DNA of 64,000 nt, taken from contig JBFHWF010000001.1 of assembly GCA_041589175.1 (NCBI GenBank), positions 1 through 64,000 on the forward strand, given 5' to 3'. The notes under the pieces are model-generated. The model saw nothing but the letters and a program-made list of their open reading frames with translations. It was not told where the DNA came from and did not search any database. This DNA comes from SZUA-229 sp041589175. GTDB lineage: Bacteria; Pseudomonadota; Gammaproteobacteria; SZUA-229. Within the stretch, counting starts at the first letter, position 1; each line of letters starts with the position of its first letter. Shown one piece after another: positions 8,612-16,040 of the stretch. Position numbers and translations under genes: made by a program.

Positions 8612-9451
8612 ATGGAAGCTACTGACAAAGCTATATGCGTGCGCAACCTGGTGACTCATTATGGTGAGCGCATGATACTGAATAATGTCAGTATGGATGT
8701 TAAGCGTGGCGAGATCATGGTGATCATGGGGGGGAGTGGATCGGGTAAAAGTACCTTTTTAAGATATCTACTTGGCTTGCAGAAGCCGACCTCGGGTTCT
8801 ATACAACTGCTCGGCCAGGATATTACCCAAATGACCGCAAATGAACTGCACCGTATGAAAAAGAACATCGGCGTGTCATTCCAGGGTGGTGCCTTATTTG
8901 GTTCGATGACAGTGGCTGAAAATATACAGATGCCATTACATGAACACGCACAGCTTGATCAGGATACAATGAATATCATGAGCCAGATGAAGCTGGAAGT
9001 CGTTAACCTTGCAGGCTTCGGCGATTTAATGCCATCGCAGTTATCTGGAGGAATGATTAAGCGTGCTGCACTGGCGCGAGCGATTGTTCTTGATCCACGT
9101 TTACTGTTTTTCGATGAGCCATCAGCAGGGCTTGACCCGGTGGTGTCAGCAGAACTGGATGAGCTCATATTACGCCTTAAACAGGTAATGAAAATGACAA
9201 TCGTTGTTGTCACGCATGAGCTGGAAAGTGCATTCAAAATTGCTGATCGTATAACTGTTCTTGATCGAGGTGAAATACTCATGACCGGTACCGTTGATGA
9301 GGTTCGTAACAGTGATAATGAAAGAATCTATAATCTTCTGCACCGTCGACCCAGAACTGACAAGGTTGATGTAGACGAGTATCTTGCAAGACTTACTGGT
9401 AAAGATCTTAGTCATCTTGATCCAGGCAGCAGGCAGGATCATAAACAATAA
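8612..9451 (+). CDS. MlaF-family ABC ATPase of the MCE transporter
   Basis: A 279-residue ABC ATPase with Walker A GGSGSGKST (about 40), Q loop in SFQGGALFG, signature LSGGMIKRAALARAI (about 143), Walker B LLFFDEPSAGLDP (about 165) and switch His in VVVTHELES. The LSGGM signature and the SFQGGALF loop are typical of MlaF. The C-terminal extension of about 30 residues after the fold may form the handshake/STAS-binding region seen in MlaF, by inference. It lies between the permease and MCE genes, 15 and 20 bases away. Confidence 0.93.
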   Translation: MEATDKAICVRNLVTHYGERMILNNVSMDVKRGEIMVIMGGSGSGKSTFLRYLLGLQKPTSGSIQLLGQDITQMTANELHRMKKNIGVSFQGGALFGSMTVAENIQMPLHEHAQLDQDTMNIMSQMKLEVVNLAGFGDLMPSQLSGGMIKRAALARAIVLDPRLLFFDEPSAGLDPVVSAELDELILRLKQVMKMTIVVVTHELESAFKIADRITVLDRGEILMTGTVDEVRNSDNERIYNLLHRRPRTDKVDVDEYLARLTGKDLSHLDPGSRQDHKQ

Positions 9452-9471
9452 ACAAAACTGCATGAGCTAAG

Positions 9472-10335
9472 ATGAAGAAGGATAATATAAATTATTTTGT
9501 AGTCGGCCTGTTTACCCTGGCAGGGTTGTTGCTGCTATTTTATATGCTGTTGAGAATATCAGGTGATTATACGGCGGCGGATATTTACTACGTAGAATTC
9601 GACAATGTAACCGGGGTCAAGGATGGTGTGGTGGTAACTTATAACGGCTATGAAATCGGATCGGTCGATAGCCTGCAACCAGTGATGCATGAAGGGCAGG
9701 TTCGTTATCGTCTTAAGCTGCTGGTTAAATCTGGCTGGAAGATACCACAAGATAGTGTGGCCAGTATTGTAATGCCTGCGGTAATAGCAGATAAACAGAT
9801 TGAAATTAGTCAGGGTGTATCGAATCAGTCGCTTGATGCAGGTGATACCATCAAAACAGTTGAGGCTGTAGATATAATGCAGCTGGTGGACAGTATTGCT
9901 AAAGAATTAAACGACTTTGTGCCACGTTCAACTGAAAATGTAAATCAGTTACTGGAAAAGCTCAATTTTACAGCTAATCAGGTTGTAGATATTTTGAGTG
10001 AAAAGAATGTAAGTCATCTAAATAATCTTTTTGTTCATGCCGATACTTCAGCTGCTAGCCTTGCTGAACTTGCGCAAAGTTTCAATCGTATGAATCAGCA
10101 GTTAAACAGTATTCTTGATAAAACGGAACACATTCTCGAAGATAACAGTGATGATCTGCGCTATACCATTCTGGAAATGAAAAAATCTATGGATGCGATT
10201 TCTGGGCGTATCGAGTCAGTGATGTATAACCTGGATGCGACCAGTCAGAACATGAACGCCTTTAGTCGAACCTTACGTAATAACCCCTCGGCTATACTGG
10301 GAAGTAAACCGCCACAGGAAAAGCATGGAGAATAA
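9472..10335 (+). CDS. MlaD-type MCE domain protein
   Basis: A 287-residue protein with one N-terminal membrane helix (about 8-28), a single MCE domain (about 38-115, with FDNVTGVKDGVVVTYNGYEIG) and a long helical C-terminal region (about 130-285) rich in Asn, Ser and heptad-like hydrophobics. MCE proteins form hexameric rings that carry lipids across the periplasm. With one MCE domain and a long helical tail it is longer than E. coli MlaD (about 180 residues) and may form a needle-like extension. No mlaC follows; instead a lipoprotein gene starts 12 bases later. Confidence 0.92.
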   Translation: MKKDNINYFVVGLFTLAGLLLLFYMLLRISGDYTAADIYYVEFDNVTGVKDGVVVTYNGYEIGSVDSLQPVMHEGQVRYRLKLLVKSGWKIPQDSVASIVMPAVIADKQIEISQGVSNQSLDAGDTIKTVEAVDIMQLVDSIAKELNDFVPRSTENVNQLLEKLNFTANQVVDILSEKNVSHLNNLFVHADTSAASLAELAQSFNRMNQQLNSILDKTEHILEDNSDDLRYTILEMKKSMDAISGRIESVMYNLDATSQNMNAFSRTLRNNPSAILGSKPPQEKHGE

Positions 10336-10347
10336 CATCAGATTGCC

Positions 10348-10935
10348 ATGTTAAGAATCATAACTCTATTGTTTATAGTGTATAGCCTCGCTGGCTGTAG
10401 TATCGGTACGCAGATTCCTGCTGATCACTTCTATCGCCTGCCTGTACCTCAGCTGTCAGCAGTTGATAGTCCCGTCATGGACAGGCTGGTGTTTAAACCG
10501 GTCAAGGTGAGTGGGCTGTTACATGATAGAGCGATGTTATTTGTTGAACAGTCTCGTCCGTTGGAGTTACAGCGTCATCACTATCATTTCTGGGCCGAGG
10601 CACCTGCCGAACTGATTCATAATGCGTTATTTCAGGCGCTCGATAAAAGCGGGTTAGCACAGCATATCAGCCGTGAAAGTAGCCTGCAGGCTGCCGATAT
10701 GACGATCGATATGCAATTGTTAACGATGGAGCGTTTCCTGACGGATAAGCAGGATTCTGTTCGGCTGGCTTTCTCGGTGACCTTTTCAGCTACGGGATCT
10801 AAGCCCCAGCGCAAGCGTTACGAACTTGAGTTAGCCGTTGATGAGCCTGGAATATATGCATCGGTATCTGCCTTTTCGTCGGCTCTACAGCAGCTGGCGC
10901 TGGCGCTGCAGCAGGATCTGCAGACGACGCCATGA
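10348..10935 (+). CDS. PqiC/YmbA-type auxiliary lipoprotein of the MCE transporter
   Basis: A 195-residue lipoprotein: a signal sequence ends in the lipobox SLAGC (Cys16), followed by the FYRLPVP start that is characteristic of the ABC-type transport auxiliary lipoprotein family (PqiC/YmbA). These outer-membrane lipoproteins partner MCE proteins such as PqiB and dock the tunnel to the outer membrane. It is the last gene of the operon. Canonical Mla operons lack this protein and instead have MlaC with outer-membrane MlaA, neither of which occurs here, so the transporter is a hybrid of Mla-type core and Pqi-type docking partner. Confidence 0.85.
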   Translation: MLRIITLLFIVYSLAGCSIGTQIPADHFYRLPVPQLSAVDSPVMDRLVFKPVKVSGLLHDRAMLFVEQSRPLELQRHHYHFWAEAPAELIHNALFQALDKSGLAQHISRESSLQAADMTIDMQLLTMERFLTDKQDSVRLAFSVTFSATGSKPQRKRYELELAVDEPGIYASVSAFSSALQQLALALQQDLQTTP

Positions 10936-10965
10936 TAAGCAATGTAAATTCTGTTAGTTAATCAT

Positions 10966-10992
10966 TAAAGTTTTCTCTGCACCAGCCGATAG
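10966..10992 (+). promoter_or_regulatory. Sigma-28 (FliA) promoter, near-perfect
   Basis: TAAAGTTT at 10966-10973, an 11-base spacer, then GCCGATAG at 10985-10992. The enterobacterial FliA consensus is TAAAGTTT-N11-GCCGATAA, so only the last base differs. It lies in the gap after the MCE operon and would start transcription about 20 bases before the small gene at 11021. It predicts that this gene belongs to the late flagellar/chemotaxis regulon. Confidence 0.75.
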
Positions 10993-11020
10993 CCTCTCTG
11001 TATAGATACGGAATGCAGGC

Positions 11021-11347
11021 ATGTTACTTACTCAACAGCAGATACTCCCACCACAACAGCATGATAGCTGGGCAACACATACTCAGCGTGCGGTTTTCAG
11101 TGATATCAGCTTCGGTTTTATGCCAGCGTTCAAGGACCTGAGGAATGAGCAGATTCACCTCTCTGTTGATCAGCAGGGTGAACTCTCGGTGATGCATATG
11201 ATTGATCACCTTCCTGATCAATGGGTAGATGAACGAGATGACAGGGGCAGGCCTGTTAGCCTCAAGGCGGGTATCATCGCCGGTTTCATGCGAAATGGGC
11301 AGTTCTATACTCTCAGGCAATTAATGGGTCAACTGCACGACAGCTAG
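11021..11347 (+). CDS. Small unknown protein, probable FliA-regulon member
   Basis: A 108-residue soluble protein without signal peptide or membrane helix. Its second half, MIDHLPDQWVDERDDRGRPV followed by SLKAGIIAGFMRNGQFYTLRQL, has a compact repeated beta-strand look and recalls small uncharacterised proteins I have seen in other proteobacteria, but I cannot name a family. A GGA lies eight bases before the ATG. A near-perfect sigma-28 promoter sits 29 bases upstream, so it is probably expressed with flagellar late genes. It converges on sbcB, separated by a GCTAGC inverted repeat. Function is unknown; a motility or chemotaxis role is inferred only from the promoter. Confidence 0.6.
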   Translation: MLLTQQQILPPQQHDSWATHTQRAVFSDISFGFMPAFKDLRNEQIHLSVDQQGELSVMHMIDHLPDQWVDERDDRGRPVSLKAGIIAGFMRNGQFYTLRQLMGQLHDS

Positions 11348-11365
11348 CTTTTATTCTGCGCTAGC
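11343..11365. terminator. Possible bidirectional terminator between convergent genes
   Basis: Two GCTAGC hexamers at 11343-11348 and 11360-11365 can pair across an 11-base T-rich loop, followed by GTATTTATTTT on the plus side. They lie between the ends of the small gene and sbcB. The stem is short, so it is a weak candidate. Confidence 0.3.
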
Positions 11366-11369
11366 GTAT

Positions 11370-12821
11370 TTATTTTAATGACAGGCCTTCGGTAACCTGC
11401 TTACCCCATTCGACTAACTGTTCCAGCAGCTGATATTGAGGGCTTGTAACCTCATAGCGAGTCAGTAGTTCATTAAGTGATGATTCAAAGGCCGGGTAAC
11501 TCAAGTGGCTGTCGAAAATCTCTCCATTGAAGCGAGCGCGGCGATAACTGTCCCAGTGTTTTCTGTCTTCTGCAGAAAGGGATTCGGGATAATTCCGTGC
11601 GCGATATCGAAAAAGCATTTCCGGGATGCGTGGATCATCAAAATTGAAGGGTGCAGATGCCAGTTGTTGTGCAGAAAGCTGACGTAGCTGGTTCATGCGT
11701 TGTCGATCTTCCGGGCTGAAGAAACCGCCGCTATACAGGCTGACGTCAGGGTCCGGGTTATCTTCGAAGGGGTTGTGGCTATATACCTGTTTTAGTTTTT
11801 CCTGAAGGCCCTTTGCCTGCTGTAATTGCTTGAGGTGCTGCATATGCTGTTCTCTATCAATCTGCAGGCGTTTTGCTGAGGCAGCATCCAGTGTGTTGAG
11901 TGGTGCGACTACCGGACATTTATTGATATGCACGGTTTTAAGGGCAATACGTTGCTCTCCTTCCGGGCGTTCTGCTGCGGGCGTGTAAAGCCGTTGTATG
12001 ATGTCTTCTGCCGGCAGGCGGAGTAAGTCGTCGGGTGAGTAACGCAGGTCGTATACAATCACACCGTTACGATTAACAGGGTGTTGGCCCAGAGGGTATA
12101 CGATGGCGGTATTCCCATATTCACTCGGATACATCCCTGACGTATGCAATATGGCCTGCGGCTGCTGCAGGTTAAGTCGTCGAGAGACCTGCTGTTTGCC
12201 GCGATTATCAAAAAGAAACTGATACAGGCGAGGCTGCTTTTCGCGGATAAGCCGGGCAACGGCTATCGTGGCATACACATCAGACAGCGCGTCATGGGCC
12301 GCTTCATGCTGAATCTGGTTGATCTGTGTGATCAGCTCAAGTCGATTACTTGGTTTACCCTCATCATCAAATGGCCATTCAATCCCATCCGGGCGCAGGG
12401 CACGGGTCATTCTCACCAGGTCGATAATATCCCAGCGCGAACAGCCATTCTGCCACTCCCGCGCATAGGGGTCGTAGAAATTGCGGTAGAGTGTGTAACG
12501 GGTGAATTCATCGTCGAAGCGTATATTGTTAAAGCCGACAACGCAGGTATCTGGGGTGGCGAAGGCGTCGTGAATACGCTGGGTAAACTCGGCTTCTATC
12601 AGGCCCGTCTGCAGGGTTTGCTGCGGTGTTAGCCCGGTAATCAGGCAGGCTTCAGGGCTGGGGAGTATGTCATCGCTGGCGCGGCACAGGATGTTCACGG
12701 GCTCTTCGATGATATTGAAGTCAAGATCAGTGCGTATGCCGGCAAACTGGGAAATTCGGTCGCTTCGTGGGTCGATGCCGAAGGTTTCATAGTCGTACCA
12801 GAAAAAACTGGGGGCTGACAT
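11370..12821 (-). CDS. sbcB: Exodeoxyribonuclease I
   Basis: A 483-residue protein, the usual length of exonuclease I, which degrades single-stranded DNA 3' to 5' in recombination and mismatch repair. The DEDDh exonuclease domain begins at FFWYDYETFG (Asp10, Glu12), continues with GFNNIRFDDEFTRYTLYRNF and ends with the HDALSDVYATIAVA segment carrying the catalytic His and Asp. The SH3-like and helical C-terminal domains follow (SGGFFSPEDRQRMNQL, RYRARNYPESLS). It stands as a single gene on this strand. Identification is firm. Confidence 0.96.
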   Translation of the reverse strand: MSAPSFFWYDYETFGIDPRSDRISQFAGIRTDLDFNIIEEPVNILCRASDDILPSPEACLITGLTPQQTLQTGLIEAEFTQRIHDAFATPDTCVVGFNNIRFDDEFTRYTLYRNFYDPYAREWQNGCSRWDIIDLVRMTRALRPDGIEWPFDDEGKPSNRLELITQINQIQHEAAHDALSDVYATIAVARLIREKQPRLYQFLFDNRGKQQVSRRLNLQQPQAILHTSGMYPSEYGNTAIVYPLGQHPVNRNGVIVYDLRYSPDDLLRLPAEDIIQRLYTPAAERPEGEQRIALKTVHINKCPVVAPLNTLDAASAKRLQIDREQHMQHLKQLQQAKGLQEKLKQVYSHNPFEDNPDPDVSLYSGGFFSPEDRQRMNQLRQLSAQQLASAPFNFDDPRIPEMLFRYRARNYPESLSAEDRKHWDSYRRARFNGEIFDSHLSYPAFESSLNELLTRYEVTSPQYQLLEQLVEWGKQVTEGLSLK

Positions 12822-12892
12822 AAGGGAAGGCTCCTCTAGGAATGCACTGATAGTAAACGCACAGTTTGCGTAGCCAGATGCAATGTGTCAAA

Positions 12893-13507
12893 TCAACACA
12901 GGCTTAGCATGGCCTCATGCTGCTGAATAAGTCTGATAGCCTGCTTCAGCAGAGTTTTTCCCGGCTCAGTAACAGGCCATCGGGAAACACCAGAAGGGTG
13001 GGGCAGTGGAATCACATCAAATTGAAGGTTATGGCTGTTTACAGGGTGGCATTGACCAATCACATCGCTGAGTGTGTTGCACCGTATGAAATGCTTGATA
13101 GCCAGTTTGCCAACCGGAATCACCAGCCTGGGGCGTAATAGCTGAAGCTCCTGCTTTAACCAGTGGCTGCAGTTTTCGATCTCCACCGCACTGGGCACAC
13201 GATCGCCACCTGATTGGCTGGCAGGTTTACCCGGGTAGCAGCGGCAGATAGCACTCATATAAATGTGTTGCCGAAACCAGTTCTCTTCAATATCAATGTC
13301 GGCGAACCATTTGAATAGCGTTTTACCTGCAGTCCAGGCGAAGGGGCGGTGTTGTTCAATTTCACGAGAGCCAGGTGCCTGGCCAATCAGCATGATGGGT
13401 GAGTGACAGGCTTCACCATAAACCGGTGGCCCCGTCATATCAGGGCAACGTTTGCACTGGCCGAGAGCGTGTTGATGCTGACGAAGTTTGAGTGGGATGT
13501 TGTCCAT
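12893..13507 (-). CDS. Uracil-DNA glycosylase family protein, FeS type
   Basis: A 204-residue protein of the uracil-DNA glycosylase superfamily, close to family 4/5 enzymes. Cys18 and Cys21 (QCKRCPD) and two later Cys in AICRCYPGK look like ligands of a 4Fe-4S cluster. The active-site motif is GQAPGSREIE (about 42-51), with Gln where family 4 usually has Glu, and the DNA-binding motif is LPHPSGVSRW (about 170). It would remove uracil or deaminated bases from DNA. The ATG directly follows a 9-bp hairpin (13508-13533) that buries the likely ribosome binding site. Substrate range cannot be told from sequence. Confidence 0.8.
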   Translation of the reverse strand: MDNIPLKLRQHQHALGQCKRCPDMTGPPVYGEACHSPIMLIGQAPGSREIEQHRPFAWTAGKTLFKWFADIDIEENWFRQHIYMSAICRCYPGKPASQSGGDRVPSAVEIENCSHWLKQELQLLRPRLVIPVGKLAIKHFIRCNTLSDVIGQCHPVNSHNLQFDVIPLPHPSGVSRWPVTEPGKTLLKQAIRLIQQHEAMLSLC

Positions 13508-13533
13508 CGGGCCTTTATAAAAACAAAGGCCCG
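13508..13533 (-). promoter_or_regulatory. Hairpin covering the glycosylase ribosome binding site
   Basis: CGGGCCTTT (13508-13516) pairs perfectly with AAAGGCCCG (13525-13533) across an 8-base loop. On the minus strand the 3' arm contains AAAGG, the only Shine-Dalgarno-like sequence, and ends at the base next to the ATG at 13507. No T run follows, so a simple terminator for the upstream small gene is less likely than translational control. Confidence 0.45.
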
Positions 13534-13551
13534 CGGATGCAAGTGCTGGTT

Positions 13552-13815
13552 TTAGATTTGATGTCCAGAGTGAGGATCTGTGTCCTGAAAGAATTGCTTA
13601 CGAAACACACAGGCGATCCAGAACATGAAGGTGTAAAACAGTCCACCCAGAGCAATGACACTCAGCATGGTTTCCTGAGATTCGCGTTGCTGGATATTTT
13701 CATAGGTGCCGGTAATGACCATATAAGTTGTGACAATGGTCACTACGAGTCCTAATAGCATATTGGCACGCAGGACTTTCTGCAGTTTATCCAGTTTTGA
13801 ATCACTTAAAAACAT
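13552..13815 (-). CDS. Small two-helix membrane protein, unknown
   Basis: An 87-residue protein with two hydrophobic helices (about 18-36 and 50-68) joined by a polar loop, and a short charged C terminus containing three His or Asp residues. GGAG lies nine bases before the ATG. It is upstream of the glycosylase on the same strand and downstream of the chemoreceptor. I recognise no family. Nothing in it hints at transport or catalysis. Confidence 0.5.
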   Translation of the reverse strand: MFLSDSKLDKLQKVLRANMLLGLVVTIVTTYMVITGTYENIQQRESQETMLSVIALGGLFYTFMFWIACVFRKQFFQDTDPHSGHQI

Positions 13816-13906
13816 TTCCAGTCACTCCATCATTGATATTAAGGTAGTGCTGACTATATTGTTCCTGCCTGTCTGTAACATTGATACGCATCAATTTTAC
13901 TGAAAA

Positions 13907-15919
13907 TTACTTAAAGGTCGATATTACCGTATCGAGGCGTATTGATACCTGATCCAGCTCCTTCTCAGCGATGTTAAGTGATTCAGCCCCCTGTGAAGTC
14001 TGGCTGCAGATAGTACTAATCGATGCGATATTGTTAGCGATTTCATTCGATGTGGCACTTTGCTGCTCGCTAGCTGACGCCACTTGAGTGAGAACGCTGT
14101 TAATATTATTGATCTCGTTCTTGATAGTGTTCAGTGCATTGGCAACCTCTTCAACCTGAAGCCGGTTTTTCTCTGCTTCATCAATGGAGGATTTCATGGC
14201 ATTGACAGCATTGTTAGCGCCCTGTTGCAGGCGATCGATCAGCCCCTTGATCTGGTCGGTTGACTCCTGTGTGCGGCTAGCGAGTGTGCGAACTTCATCT
14301 GCTACCACCGCAAAGCCACGGCCCTGTTCTCCCGCACGAGCCGCTTCAATAGCTGCATTCAGTGCCAGCAGATTAGTTTGCTCGGAAATCTCACGGATAA
14401 CATCGAGTACCATGCTGATATCTCCGGTATCCGATTGCAGGGTTGCGATGACCTCTGCCGAACCCTGAAGATTATTGACCAGCATTCGAATGCCATTCAA
14501 TGCGGCGGTCGATTTATCTGAGCCCGACTGGGTGTTCTGGTCAGCATGTTGAGCGGATTGTGCGGCGGTTGCCGTATTGCTGGCCACTTCCTGGGATGTT
14601 AGCGACATTTCTTCAGCGGCGGTGGCTACCATTTCGGTTTCGTGGTTTTGTCGAGCAACATTATCGCTGGTGCTCTGGATGATGCTACCCAGATTTCCTG
14701 CGGTTCTGTGAAGGTCATCAACGGAGGACTGTATTTCACTGATGATAGTCTGCATCTGCTCGCTGAAATAGTTTACCGTGCCTGCGAGTCGGCCAATATC
14801 GCCAGCCCTGTCGGCATTCATACGAAGTGAAAAGTCACCCAGCAGAATATTGGTCAGTACCTGGTTAACCTGGCGTACGATGACATTGATCTGCTTACAG
14901 GTAAACAGGGCAGCAGCTATGCCAACAATGAGTGCAACTAACAGAACAATGGCAATGTAAATAATAGATTGTCTGGTTTTGCTGATCAGCTCCTGATTGC
15001 CATCATTGACCTGAGATTTCTGGTAGCTAATCATGTCATCGGCTTGAGAGGATATTTTCTGAATCAGCGGACTAATTTCTGATTTGATCAGCGTAACATC
15101 TTCACGCCATAGACCATCAGTGTAAACTTTAAACACAGCTGATATATGTTTGAAATAATCCGTGGAAATCTTTTCAAGTACGCTAAGCCCATCTTCCTGT
15201 TCAAAGGTAAATAAATCATCCTTGGAGACAACTTTTTGCATAAACTTGTTGTACTGCTCTATATAAATATTAATTTGTTCAATTCTTGATTCATTAGGAT
15301 TAGACAGGAAAGTTCTGAACAGGGTCACGACTGTCATCCAGTTTTGCCGAAGGTCGTTCATATCCTGTAGAAATCGACGACGCTCAGCAGAAATGCTTTC
15401 TTCCATCTCTGAATCGATCATCGTATTGAAAATCTGCATGGCCTGTTGGTGGCGTGGATTAATTTCCTGGTTGGCTATCTTCAGGCCGGGATAATTTTCA
15501 ATGAAGTTCTGATTAAGGAAATCGATCCTTTTCTGATGCTTGATAAACTGACTTATCAGGCCTTCGATATTATGCGCGGCATCAACCATATTGCTGTCTT
15601 CAACAACGGCGGGCAGCTGTTTGAATTCTGCCAGTGAAGCCTGTAACTGCTTGAGTTCCAGATTCAAACGCTTCTGCTCATCGGCAGATTTGTTAATGAT
15701 ATATAGCCCCATGGTGCTGGTGGTCGACTGTATATGTTCTTTCAGGCTAAGTGCCGAGAGCATGGCCGGTTGTGAGACATCAGCAATACGCGTTGCCTGC
15801 TCCTGTAGTTGTAAAAGGCGAATGAAGGAAATTGCCGATACCAGGATGATGAGCAGGAGTACGCTCAGGAACCCGGCCCAGATCTGGTGCCTCAGGGAAA
15901 GTTTGTTGAATAGTGTCAT
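13907..15919 (-). CDS. Methyl-accepting chemotaxis protein
   Basis: A transmembrane chemoreceptor of about 670 residues: a first membrane helix near residues 12-32, a mostly helical periplasmic domain of nearly 290 residues, a second helix near 320, a HAMP domain and the cytoplasmic signalling hairpin with the invariant tip (EQTNLLALNAAIEAARAGEQ, GRGFAVVADEVRTLA). No CheR-binding pentapeptide is at the C terminus. The helical sensor domain gives no ligand. I chose the ATG at 15919 (MTLFNKLS) because AAAGG lies seven bases before it; the ATG at 15940 has AGGG directly touching it. No chemotaxis genes adjoin it. Confidence 0.92.
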   Translation of the reverse strand: MTLFNKLSLRHQIWAGFLSVLLLIILVSAISFIRLLQLQEQATRIADVSQPAMLSALSLKEHIQSTTSTMGLYIINKSADEQKRLNLELKQLQASLAEFKQLPAVVEDSNMVDAAHNIEGLISQFIKHQKRIDFLNQNFIENYPGLKIANQEINPRHQQAMQIFNTMIDSEMEESISAERRRFLQDMNDLRQNWMTVVTLFRTFLSNPNESRIEQINIYIEQYNKFMQKVVSKDDLFTFEQEDGLSVLEKISTDYFKHISAVFKVYTDGLWREDVTLIKSEISPLIQKISSQADDMISYQKSQVNDGNQELISKTRQSIIYIAIVLLVALIVGIAAALFTCKQINVIVRQVNQVLTNILLGDFSLRMNADRAGDIGRLAGTVNYFSEQMQTIISEIQSSVDDLHRTAGNLGSIIQSTSDNVARQNHETEMVATAAEEMSLTSQEVASNTATAAQSAQHADQNTQSGSDKSTAALNGIRMLVNNLQGSAEVIATLQSDTGDISMVLDVIREISEQTNLLALNAAIEAARAGEQGRGFAVVADEVRTLASRTQESTDQIKGLIDRLQQGANNAVNAMKSSIDEAEKNRLQVEEVANALNTIKNEINNINSVLTQVASASEQQSATSNEIANNIASISTICSQTSQGAESLNIAEKELDQVSIRLDTVISTFK

Positions 15920-16040
15920 CTGATAACCTTTATTATTCATCCCTGAATTGAATTGTTATGTATAAACAGTAAGTTATAAATTGTTCTTGTCATGTGATTA
16001 GCACATATAGCTATTTATATAGACTATTTTGTAACAACCG

